Shown: positions 53,927 to 61,182 of the stretch, one piece after another
Layout: each line of letters opens with the position of its first letter
Position numbering within the stretch: position 1 is the first letter of the stretch
Origin: JACCTH01 sp963761985
GTDB taxonomy: Bacteria; Actinomycetota; Acidimicrobiia; Spongiisociales; ZC4RG35
Assembly (NCBI GenBank): GCA_963761985.1
Contig: CAVXIT010000010.1
Coordinates: 124,001-188,000 of the forward strand
Reading direction: 5' to 3'
Length of the DNA stretch: 64,000 nt
Program-made: the position numbers and the translations under genes
The notes under the pieces: model-generated
Database searches by the model: none
Seen by the model: only the letters and a program-made list of their open reading frames with translations
Told to the model about the DNA's origin: nothing

Positions 53927-55089
53927 AGGTCGAGCACCCGGCGGATACCCCGGACCGCCTGAGCGATCCGATGCTCGTTCTCAACCAGGGCAAAGCGGAC
54001 ATGGGAGTCTCCGCTGGGCCCAAATCCAACGCCGGGGCTCACTGCGACCTTCGCCTGGTCGAGCAAGTCGAGCGTGAACGCCATGGACCCAGCCTCGGCA
54101 TAGGGGTCGGGGATCGGCGCCCAGACGAACATCGTCCCTAGTGGCTTTTCCACTTTCCAGCCGTTGCGATTGAGCCCATCAACCAGCACGTCGCGTCGTC
54201 CTCGATAGATTTCGTTGACTTCCCCGACGTAGGCGTCGCCTTCGTTGAGGGCGATGATCGAAGCAATCTGGATTGGTTGAAAAGTGCCGTAGTCGAGATA
54301 GCTCTTCAGCTTTCCCAGCGCAGCCACCGCGTCCCGATTGCCGACCATAAAACCCATCCGCCAGCCCGCCATCGAATGGCCCTTGGTGAGCGTGTAGAGC
54401 TCCACCGCGACCTCTTTGGCCCCGTCGACTTCAAGCAGGGATGGTGGCCGATATCCATCGAAGGCGATGTCGGCATAGGCGAAGTCGTGCACCAGGAACG
54501 TTCCGCGCTCGTGCGCGAACTGCACCAGTCGCTCAAAGAAGGCCAAATCGATGCACGTCGTGGTCGGATTGTGGGGGAACGAAAAGATGATGACTCGGGG
54601 CGCAGGTCTCCTGGCCCAAAGCGTCTCGAGGGCTTCGAAATAGCCCTCATCCGAGGACACCGGCGCCCGACGAACGTCGGCACCGGCCATCTCCGGGGCA
54701 TAAATGTGAATCGGATAGGAAGGTTCGGGCACCACGGCGACATCTCCCGGCTCGACCAGAACCCACAGCAAATGCGAGAGGCCCTCTTTGGCACCGATGG
54801 TGGCGATGACCTCGGTTTCCGGGTCAAGTTCAACCCCGAAGCGACGCTGATAACGCTCGGCCACCGCGCGCCGCAGATTGGGCAGGCCCCGACTGACTGA
54901 ATAACGGTGGTTGCGGGGGTTGGTGGCAGCCTCGACGAGCTTGGCGACGACCAGCGGGTTGGTAGGGATGTCGGGGTTGCCAAAGCCGAGATCGATGACG
55001 TCTTCGCCCGCACGCCGAGCGTCGAGTTTGCGCTGGTTCACAGTCCCGAAGACGTAGGGCGGCAGCTGGTCAACACGCCGGAAGTCCAT
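53920..55089 (-). CDS. AlaC-like class I/II aminotransferase
   Basis: 389 residues. VIDLGFGNPDIPTN, SVSRGLPNLRRAVAERY, PLP lysine TLTKGHSMAGWRMGF, FSFPHNPTTTC and RFALVENEHRIAQAVRG. Nearest to glutamate-pyruvate aminotransferase AlaC; LL-diaminopimelate aminotransferase is related but less likely. TACCCT at 55097-55102 lies 7 nt before the ATG, so it looks leaderless. Confidence 0.88.
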   Translation of the reverse strand: MDFRRVDQLPPYVFGTVNQRKLDARRAGEDVIDLGFGNPDIPTNPLVVAKLVEAATNPRNHRYSVSRGLPNLRRAVAERYQRRFGVELDPETEVIATIGAKEGLSHLLWVLVEPGDVAVVPEPSYPIHIYAPEMAGADVRRAPVSSDEGYFEALETLWARRPAPRVIIFSFPHNPTTTCIDLAFFERLVQFAHERGTFLVHDFAYADIAFDGYRPPSLLEVDGAKEVAVELYTLTKGHSMAGWRMGFMVGNRDAVAALGKLKSYLDYGTFQPIQIASIIALNEGDAYVGEVNEIYRGRRDVLVDGLNRNGWKVEKPLGTMFVWAPIPDPYAEAGSMAFTLDLLDQAKVAVSPGVGFGPSGDSHVRFALVENEHRIAQAVRGIRRVLDLL

Positions 55090-55096
55090 CGAGAGG

Positions 55097-55102
55097 AGGG
55101 TA
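55097..55102 (-). promoter_or_regulatory. putative -10 element of a leaderless promoter
   Basis: TACCCT on the minus strand, 7 nt before ATG 55087-55089. Confidence 0.45.
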
Positions 55103-55113
55103 CCGGCCCAAGT

Positions 55114-55132
55114 AATCAGCTAGGCAATCAGC
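55114..55132. repeat. 12-bp tandem duplication at the flavin oxidoreductase stop
   Basis: AATCAGC at 55114-55120 and 55126-55132 (period 12). On the minus strand the two copies flank the stop codon of the downstream-facing oxidoreductase gene (CTA 55120-55122). Confidence 0.65.
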
Positions 55133-55902
55133 GAAGAGAGCAGTTCCCAACTGTGTCTTCGATTGGGCACCACCGACACGACCAACTCGTCACTTGTCTT
55201 GGCCAGTTCATCCAGCTGGACCTCGAGTGTTTCCGGGTCGCCCGCGAGAGCGCCCTCGGAGCCGCCTCGCCGTTCGATCAGCTCGTCTAGCTGAGCTTTG
55301 TCCGGAGCCAGGAGCACCGTCCCGCCCCATGAAATCCGGAGCGGCCTCTTGGCCTGCGACCTCACGCCAGCCGCCTCTTCGGCAAACTCCTCGCTTGACG
55401 CGCCCCAGCAGTTCCAGCCGTCCGCCAATTCGGCGGCGAGTGCGCGGATCTTGTGGTGCCTCCCACCGACCCAGATCTCGACTCCGGGGGCGAACTGGCG
55501 GATAAGCGCAATCGTCTCGATCAAGACCTCCAGCCGCCGGTCGAGCCCCGGGGTCGGCATCCCATAGCGAGCAGACTCGTCGGCCGTCAATCGATCCCCC
55601 ACCCCGAGGCCGATCGTCGTCCGCCCGGGAGCGATCGCCTCGAGTGTGGCTGCGATCGCCGCGGTCAGTTCCGGTGCCCGCATCGTCACGCGGAGCACGA
55701 GCGAGCCCACCCGTATTGAGCTCAGCGCCGCTGCTGCGCCCAGAGTGCTGGCTGCCTCCAGGACCGGCCGGTGCGCGTCGCCAAGGGGGACCAGATGGTC
55801 GAACACGAAAACCCCGGCGAAACCGGCCGGATCCCCGACGAGATCAAGGAACGGTTGGGGGTCGGAATTGAATTGGGGCACGGTCACCGAGACCGGGATC
55901 AT
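55120..55902 (-). CDS. LLM-class flavin-dependent oxidoreductase
   Basis: 260 residues, luciferase-like TIM barrel (PVSVTVPQF, GVFVFDHLVPL, RTTIGLGVGDRLTADESARYG, LAAELADGWNCWGAS). FMN or F420 dependent; substrate unknown. ATG 55900-55902 shares TGATG with the DUF1232 stop. The longer frame to 56013 adds 37 unlikely residues. Shorter than the usual 300-350. Confidence 0.82.
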   Translation of the reverse strand: MIPVSVTVPQFNSDPQPFLDLVGDPAGFAGVFVFDHLVPLGDAHRPVLEAASTLGAAAALSSIRVGSLVLRVTMRAPELTAAIAATLEAIAPGRTTIGLGVGDRLTADESARYGMPTPGLDRRLEVLIETIALIRQFAPGVEIWVGGRHHKIRALAAELADGWNCWGASSEEFAEEAAGVRSQAKRPLRISWGGTVLLAPDKAQLDELIERRGGSEGALAGDPETLEVQLDELAKTSDELVVSVVPNRRHSWELLSSLIA

Positions 55903-56354
55903 CAGGATCCGGCCAGGCGCCCCAGGAGAACTCGAATCTTGGCCGGTACGAGGTCGTTGGCGGTGCGCAGCACCGAACGCATCATCCCCAAAAGGTCCTG
56001 GGGGCCGTCCCAATGCTCCAGCACGATTTCCTCGCCTGCCCGCTCGACCAGATGGTTGAGAGCGAACACGATCAGGAAGAGATCGTCGATGATGCCAGCC
56101 ACCGGGATCACTTCGGGCAGAAGGTCGATGGGGGACATGACATATCCGATCGCCACCATCAGGACCAATTTCGAACGGCGCGGAACCCGTGGATCCTTGA
56201 TCAAACGGCTGAGCAGCTTGATCAGGTTGGGCAGCATGAGGACCGAATCCCGGGCCAATTGACGAAGCTGCACTGCTGCTCCTCCTTGCGGTGGGATCAC
56301 CTCATCGGCCCGAACCGAATTCGAGCGGGTGGCTGATGGTTGATCCCCTTGCAT
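55902..56354 (-). CDS. DUF1232 (YkvA) small membrane-associated protein
   Basis: 150 residues. The core is VLMVAIGYVMSPIDLLPEVIPVAGIIDDLFLI (DUF1232: SPIDLIPD...GxxDD), one or two helices. Function unknown. TATCCT ends 6 nt before the ATG (56352-56354), another leaderless-like arrangement. Stop overlaps the oxidoreductase start as TGATG. Confidence 0.85.
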   Translation of the reverse strand: MQGDQPSATRSNSVRADEVIPPQGGAAVQLRQLARDSVLMLPNLIKLLSRLIKDPRVPRRSKLVLMVAIGYVMSPIDLLPEVIPVAGIIDDLFLIVFALNHLVERAGEEIVLEHWDGPQDLLGMMRSVLRTANDLVPAKIRVLLGRLAGS

Positions 56355-56360
56355 ACCGGA

Positions 56361-56366
56361 AGGATA
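56361..56366 (-). promoter_or_regulatory. putative -10 element of a leaderless promoter
   Basis: TATCCT on the minus strand, 6 nt before ATG 56354. Confidence 0.4.
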
Positions 56367-56380
56367 AGTGCCCCAAACCG

Positions 56381-57187
56381 CTATTCCCCAAACTCATGAT
56401 CGGCGAGCATCGCCGCGCCGATCGCTCCCGCCCAGATCCCGTGGACACCAGGAAGGATCTCTGGCGGCAAACGCTTCCCAAACCGATCATCTGTGCTCAA
56501 GCGCAAGAGTTCGTTTCTCGCCGCAGCGAAGAGCTTGTCCCCGTGGTCGGCGAGCAGCCCTCCGCCGACGACGATCACCGCGGGATCGAGAATCGTGGAC
56601 AAATTGAAAAGGCCGCGGCCTAGCCAGATGCCTGCTGTGTCAAGCACTCTCGAGCTCGATCCTTGTTCGGCGAGTTGCCAGCCAGACACCAGCGTCTCCC
56701 AGCAGCCCCGTCGGCCACAGCGGCACAGCTTGCCCTCCGCCTCCAAGACCATGTGGCCAACTTCACCCGCAAACGCGTGGCCCCGGTACACGTCGCCCCG
56801 GGTCCAGAGCCCAGCACCTATTCCGGTTCCGAGCATGACCACCAACACCGGGTCGCGCCGTAGTCCGGCGGCCTCGGCCCGGGTGGCGCAATTTGCGTCG
56901 TTGTCGACTGCGACCGGGCGACCCAGCGCGTGTGAAAGCAGATCGCCGAGCGGTACATCGGTTCCGCTCAGATGGGGAGCCCATGACAAGACGCCTCGCC
57001 CGTGGTCGAGCAGACCGGCGACACCGACTCCGATCCGTTCGTCGGATGCCGCCATCTCTACCAATGCGTCGGTGAGCTGTTGGGGCCAGTCAGGATCTAT
57101 CTCGAGCTCGCGCCGTTCTTCGACTTCATCAAGCTGGAGCCGGACCAATTTGATCCGGCTGCCGCCGACATCGGCGCCGACAGTCAT
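56381..57187 (-). CDS. ROK-family sugar kinase (glucokinase type)
   Basis: 268 residues. ATP site VGADVGGSRIKLV (2-14), DNDANCATRAEA, GTGIGAGLWTRG, GHMVLEAEG and the zinc motif CRCGRRGCWE. Glucokinase-like; substrate uncertain. ATG 57185-57187, the frame up to 57268 includes the upstream gene's end. Last gene of the unit SRPBCC-ArsA-61aa-ROK, an order with counterparts in other actinobacteria. Confidence 0.88.
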   Translation of the reverse strand: MTVGADVGGSRIKLVRLQLDEVEERRELEIDPDWPQQLTDALVEMAASDERIGVGVAGLLDHGRGVLSWAPHLSGTDVPLGDLLSHALGRPVAVDNDANCATRAEAAGLRRDPVLVVMLGTGIGAGLWTRGDVYRGHAFAGEVGHMVLEAEGKLCRCGRRGCWETLVSGWQLAEQGSSSRVLDTAGIWLGRGLFNLSTILDPAVIVVGGGLLADHGDKLFAAARNELLRLSTDDRFGKRLPPEILPGVHGIWAGAIGAAMLADHEFGE

Positions 57188-57191
57188 CGTC

Positions 57192-57377
57192 CTACTCGAT
57201 GTCGATGCGTTGCCGGGAAGGCGGTTCGTCCTCGGCGCTCTCCTTGCCGACCCGGGCGAGTTCATCAAGCACTGCCGACACCGCCTTCAATCCTTCAACA
57301 CCGGCGAGTGCCAGGTGATAGACAGCGCGTTTGCCGGCCCGGCGGAGGGCGTCGACGGTCTCCGATTCGATGATCAC
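57192..57377 (-). CDS. small helical protein between ROK kinase and ArsA ATPase
   Basis: 61 residues, IIESETVDALRRAGKRAVYHLALAGVEGLKAVSAVLDELARVG, predicted as one or two amphipathic helices. GTG start overlaps the ArsA stop (GTGA at 57374-57377) and the stop lies 4 nt before ATG of the ROK kinase, so it is in an operon. No family recognised. Tight coupling makes it likely real. Confidence 0.65.
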   Translation of the reverse strand: MIIESETVDALRRAGKRAVYHLALAGVEGLKAVSAVLDELARVGKESAEDEPPSRQRIDIE

Positions 57378-58564
57378 TTTTTCGTTCTCTTCCTGATCGG
57401 AGCCGCGCCAAAGCTGACCCGCAGCAATCCCTTCTCGAGCTTCGCCCGAGTCACTTCTCGTCGGCGAAGCGTGTCCGGGAGAACGAACGACCGCCGGTAA
57501 GGCCCGACCTGGAGGAACAGTTCGGATCCGTGGCGGAACACATCGAGGTCGCCGCGGTCGACGAAGGGGACCTTCATCTCCATGACAATCTCGCCGCCTT
57601 TCTCGGTGACTTTGAAGGGGCTCTTGGCGGTGAAGCCGGTGATCGGGTCCTTCGCCCCGTAGAGCTCCTCGGCCATCTGTCGCAGCTTTTCGACGCCGAC
57701 CATTTCGTCATCGAAGAGCCGCAGGCGCAAACGGGGAACGTCGGCAAAGCCGGAGTCGATCGCATCGAGATGGCCCTTTTGGATGGAACGCCATCGGTCG
57801 AAGTAGGGATCGGACACCGCATCGGGCAGAACCCGGTTGACAACCACCGAGTCGACCCCGTAGCCGAACAACCCGAGATAGGTGAAGGTGCGACGAGCTT
57901 CGTCGATGACCATTTTCTCGGGATTGACGACCAATCGGGCGGAGGTCGTGTTCGGGTCGGAGAGGAGGGCTTTGACTTTCTCCACTCCCTCGAATACCGA
58001 CTGGGCAGCCTGATAAACGTTGTCTTCTGGCATCGGTAGGTCGGTGAGCCGGGTGAGGAACGGTCGGGCAGCTTTCATCAGACGGCGTTCCGCCGGCATG
58101 ACCCGCTCGAAGTACCAGCTGAGCACTTCCGGCAACGAAAGCAACCGCAGGGTTTCGGCGGTCGGGGCGCAGTCGACGACGATCACGTCGTAGTTGCCGC
58201 TCCGGGCGTGCCGGTCCACCTCGAGGAGGGCAAAAAGCTCGTCCATGCCTGGGAACACGAGAAACTCCTCGGCCTCGATGCCGGTGACACCGCCCCAGTC
58301 GAAGACCTGCATGATCTGGTCGCGGATCGACCCCCAATGTCGGTCGAGCTGAGACTGGGTGTCGATCTGCTGGCCGGAAAGGGAGGGGAAGATCTCGGTT
58401 TCCACGTCCCCCAGCGTGACAGCCAGGGCGTCGGCCAACGAATGGGCCGGATCCGTCGAGGAGACCAACACCCGGTGTCCGCGATCAGCCGCCGCGACCG
58501 CAGTTGCTGCGGCCACTGTCGTCTTACCAACACCGCCTTTGCCGGTGACCAGGATGACTCGCAC
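57374..58564 (-). CDS. ArsA/GET3-family ATPase with HSP20-like C-terminal domain
   Basis: 396 residues. Walker A GKGGVGKTT (9-17), switch I STDPAHSLADALA, switch II VVDCAPTAETL; full canonical set unlike the first ATPase at 8824. The last 60-70 residues (DLDVFRHGSELFLQVGPYRRSFVLP, LEKGLLRVSFGAAP) form the ArsA HSP20-like domain. Comparable to mycobacterial Rv2184c and next to an SRPBCC protein as there. GTG start 58562-58564. Third ArsA homologue in the window. Confidence 0.82.
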   Translation of the reverse strand: MRVILVTGKGGVGKTTVAAATAVAAADRGHRVLVSSTDPAHSLADALAVTLGDVETEIFPSLSGQQIDTQSQLDRHWGSIRDQIMQVFDWGGVTGIEAEEFLVFPGMDELFALLEVDRHARSGNYDVIVVDCAPTAETLRLLSLPEVLSWYFERVMPAERRLMKAARPFLTRLTDLPMPEDNVYQAAQSVFEGVEKVKALLSDPNTTSARLVVNPEKMVIDEARRTFTYLGLFGYGVDSVVVNRVLPDAVSDPYFDRWRSIQKGHLDAIDSGFADVPRLRLRLFDDEMVGVEKLRQMAEELYGAKDPITGFTAKSPFKVTEKGGEIVMEMKVPFVDRGDLDVFRHGSELFLQVGPYRRSFVLPDTLRRREVTRAKLEKGLLRVSFGAAPIRKRTKK

Positions 58565-58600
58565 TGGCAGCCAGCTTATGCCATCCGATCAACTTCGCTC

Positions 58601-59044
58601 CTAGCCGGCGAGCTTCTCCACACGCTTGCGAAGCCCGCGCAAGGCGGTGCCGACGAGTTGCTTCTCGGCCTGGCGGCGGAGAAAGCCAGGAATCGTGAAC
58701 GAGGGCTCAACCCGCAAGCCATAGACGACCTCGGTGCGGCCCTCGCCGCCATCGTTGAAGACGTAGGACCCTTCGAGCTCGTTGAGGTCGGGTCCCGGCT
58801 CGGCGACCCAGCTCATCGAGTTGGGCTCGTCGTAGGTGTATTTGAGGACGTAGGTGATCTCTTTGATCATGCCGTCGACAACAAACCGGGCGCGGGCGGG
58901 GCGACCCTTCTTGTCCTTTTCGAGAACCTCGACTTCCTTCACCCCGGTTGCCCACTCGTGATACGAGTCAAGATCGGACGCGACGGCAAAAACCTGCGCG
59001 GGCGTTGCCGAGACCTCAATCGATTCGACGGTGCCTTCAACCAT
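58601..59044 (-). CDS. SRPBCC-family (polyketide cyclase/START-like) lipid-binding protein
   Basis: 147 residues. VEGTVESIEVSATPAQVFAVASDLDSYHEW is the SRPBCC hallmark; a single domain with a hydrophobic cavity. Upstream of ArsA with a 36-nt gap, similar to Rv2185c-Rv2184c in mycobacteria. Function unknown; binding of a lipid or polyketide is probable. Confidence 0.85.
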   Translation of the reverse strand: MVEGTVESIEVSATPAQVFAVASDLDSYHEWATGVKEVEVLEKDKKGRPARARFVVDGMIKEITYVLKYTYDEPNSMSWVAEPGPDLNELEGSYVFNDGGEGRTEVVYGLRVEPSFTIPGFLRRQAEKQLVGTALRGLRKRVEKLAG

Positions 59045-59090
59045 GTCCGCGCATGAGGTTACCGAAAGGCTTGAGTTGAGTTGCTAGGTC

Positions 59091-59155
59091 TCAGACATCA
59101 GACGTCAGATTCCAGACTTCCGAATCTGATGTCTGACGTCTGATCTCTGATGTCT
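59091..59155. terminator. long imperfect hairpin, probable terminator of the VanY-like gene
   Basis: AGACATCAGACGTCAGATT (59093-59111) pairs with AATCTGATGTCTGACGTCT (59123-59141) with about four mismatches across an 11-nt loop. On the minus strand it directly follows the stop at 59156. No clear T-run, so the terminator call is tentative; the motif family is shared with 15003-15075 and 53358-53402. Confidence 0.5.
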
Positions 59156-60070
59156 TCATTTGCCGTTCTCGGAGAAATGCATCCAGTCCTTCAGGGTCTG
59201 CCAGTTCCCTCCCCACTCCCAACCCATGCCCGCAAATGCGTCGATGATCGCGATTGCGCCAGGATCTTCGGGGACCAGCATGCCGGGGCGCAGGTTCGCT
59301 CGATCGGTATAAGCCATGGCCAGCTCCGGAACGACAACCTCGCCTCGCCAATAAGGGTTGTGGAATGGATTGAGGTCGATGGCAAGACCGTAAGCATGCA
59401 TCGACCAGCCGCTGTCCTGGGCGACCACCGGGCGGCAAACAAAGCTGGTGGTGTCGTTCCAATCGCCGGTAGGTGGCGCATCGAGCTCGGGGAAGGTGAT
59501 CACCCGCATCTGCTCGAGCGGGAACCGCTGCTCATAAATCACACGAAACACGTCGACCATTTGTTCACCGAACTCGGCATTGACGATGAGCTCACCGAGA
59601 TGGGGCTCGCCGTCGAAGCCGTAGAAGGACACCACCAGATAGGAAAGGTCGTCGACCCCGACCGGACACTCCTCGCGCCAGGTCGAGCGATGAAGCACAT
59701 CGGGCGGGATAGGCCCAAAGGTGCCGACAAACTCGGTCGAAGGGGTTGGATCCAGCAGATCAATGGTCGGAAAACGGCGATTGATCATTTCGACCGGGGT
59801 CGATTGAATCTCGCCGAGACCGTCGGCTCGCTCGGGCAAGACCCTCGTTCCGAGCCAGTCGGGTCGAACCGTGCCCGGTTCCGGTGGGACCGTCGTGGTG
59901 GTCGGAGCGGGGAGGGTGGTCGCCGGCGTCGAGGTCGTCGTCACCACGGCGGCCGTGGTCGCCGCCAAAAACGATCCGGATGGTGCCACCGTTGTCGTCG
60001 TTTCTGGCTGGGGCTGGGGTTGAGAGATACAGGCAGCCAGCAACAGCAGCCAAACCGCGAGTTTTCTCAC
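59156..60070 (-). CDS. VanY/M15-type D-Ala-D-Ala carboxypeptidase lipoprotein
   Basis: 304 residues from GTG 60068-60070. Lipoprotein signal: KLAVWLLLLAAC with a lipobox LLAAC at about residues 11-15, then a Thr/Pro-rich linker. C-terminal zinc peptidase: SMHAYGLAIDLNPFHNP and DWMHFSENGK, His/Asp ligands of the M15 fold. Trims peptidoglycan stem peptides outside the membrane. GTGA overlap with the upstream metallophosphoesterase. Confidence 0.83.
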   Translation of the reverse strand: MRKLAVWLLLLAACISQPQPQPETTTTVAPSGSFLAATTAAVVTTTSTPATTLPAPTTTTVPPEPGTVRPDWLGTRVLPERADGLGEIQSTPVEMINRRFPTIDLLDPTPSTEFVGTFGPIPPDVLHRSTWREECPVGVDDLSYLVVSFYGFDGEPHLGELIVNAEFGEQMVDVFRVIYEQRFPLEQMRVITFPELDAPPTGDWNDTTSFVCRPVVAQDSGWSMHAYGLAIDLNPFHNPYWRGEVVVPELAMAYTDRANLRPGMLVPEDPGAIAIIDAFAGMGWEWGGNWQTLKDWMHFSENGK

Positions 60071-60828
60071 GGAGTGAACTCGACTGGCCGCCCGGTGGCC
60101 CGAAAGTAGCCGACGTTGCGGCAAATGGTCCGCCCGACGCGCCAGGTCGTGGCCTGCGGCTGGTGAACATCGCCGAAGAAGTGAAAGCGCGGCTGGAATT
60201 TCCGGAGGTAGTCGAGGATTGGTTGCGAGCTTCGTTCTCGCCGACCCGTGATGACATCGGTGCAGAGCGCGTCGATCTGGGGAGGCAGATGAGAACAGAG
60301 GATTTCGGCGGGACCAAGGCGCTCGAGCTTGTCGACCATTTCTTCGTCGGACACCTCTCCCGCTGCGCCGATCGGAGTTGCGATCCCGCCCCCAACGAAT
60401 CCCACGGTTACCCCTTCAATCTCGTGGACTTCGCCGTCGACAAAACGCATCGTGGGCGGAAGCGCCGCCGCGAGAAGCTTGGGGTTGTCGACGTTGCCGA
60501 AGGTGCAGAAGCCGACCGCTCCAGTCAGGGCCTGTTCACAGAGTCGATATTCGGCTTCCACGCCCTGTCGGATCGCTTCCCTCACCTCATCGCGGCGATC
60601 CCCCGCGGCTTCGCCCCATGCGTCCCGCATCGCCTGATAATCCCCGCTGGCGCGATGACCCGCCACCCTGGCCCCGAACTGTGGACCAAGAACGTCGACG
60701 ATGATGCCTTCGCGGGTTCGGTAATCGAGAAGGTTGATCAGGTCACCCAAAATCAAAAGGGTTTCACCACGGCCAACCACGGCACGAAGCGCATCGAAGG
60801 CACCGTGCACATCGGAGACCAGCAACAC
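60067..60828 (-). CDS. calcineurin-like metallophosphoesterase
   Basis: 253 residues from GTG 60826-60828. LLVSDVHGAFDAL (D-x-H), LILGDLINLLDY (GD), TFGNVDNPK (GNxD), ILCSHLPPQ and HFFGDVHQPQ give the five metal motifs. Substrate unknown. The longer frame to 60954 lies over the upstream gene. Directly downstream of the membrane protein stop (2 nt). Confidence 0.87.
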   Translation of the reverse strand: MLLVSDVHGAFDALRAVVGRGETLLILGDLINLLDYRTREGIIVDVLGPQFGARVAGHRASGDYQAMRDAWGEAAGDRRDEVREAIRQGVEAEYRLCEQALTGAVGFCTFGNVDNPKLLAAALPPTMRFVDGEVHEIEGVTVGFVGGGIATPIGAAGEVSDEEMVDKLERLGPAEILCSHLPPQIDALCTDVITGRRERSSQPILDYLRKFQPRFHFFGDVHQPQATTWRVGRTICRNVGYFRATGRPVEFTP

Positions 60829-60830
60829 GA

Positions 60831-61154
60831 CTACTGATCCGCGGGCGGGTTTTCCGGCATTGCGCTCGTTGCCGGTCGAGGTCGATCGAGCCAACCTGCG
60901 TACCAGGCGGCGGCGCCCGCTCCGAGCACGGCCAGCAGAAGTGCTAGCGGCCAAGAGAAATCACGCGGGGAGAACTCGGCCGACATACCCGCGATCCCAA
61001 AGCCAACCAGTGCAGCCACCAGCCGCCGACCCCGGAGACCAAACCGGCGGTCGGGATCGAGTTGGGGCCGCTCGTTTCCGAGATAGACCGAGAAGATCCA
61101 GGCAATCAGCGCGGAAATCCCAACCACTAAGGCAACGGCGTAGACCTTGACCAC
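60831..61154 (-). CDS. small membrane protein with DUF3040-like segment
   Basis: 107 residues, three helices; LDPDRRFGLRGRRL resembles the KIDPNQRFGTRGA segment of the DUF3040 protein at 45244. Function unknown. GTG start at 61152-61154; TAACCT (61163-61168) ends 8 nt before it. Confidence 0.65.
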   Translation of the reverse strand: MVKVYAVALVVGISALIAWIFSVYLGNERPQLDPDRRFGLRGRRLVAALVGFGIAGMSAEFSPRDFSWPLALLLAVLGAGAAAWYAGWLDRPRPATSAMPENPPADQ

Positions 61155-61162
61155 CGGTTTTC

Positions 61163-61168
61163 AGGTTA
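61163..61168 (-). promoter_or_regulatory. putative -10 element of a leaderless promoter
   Basis: TAACCT on the minus strand, 8 nt before GTG 61152-61154. Confidence 0.45.
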
Positions 61169-61182
61169 GAACGGGCTCAGAT

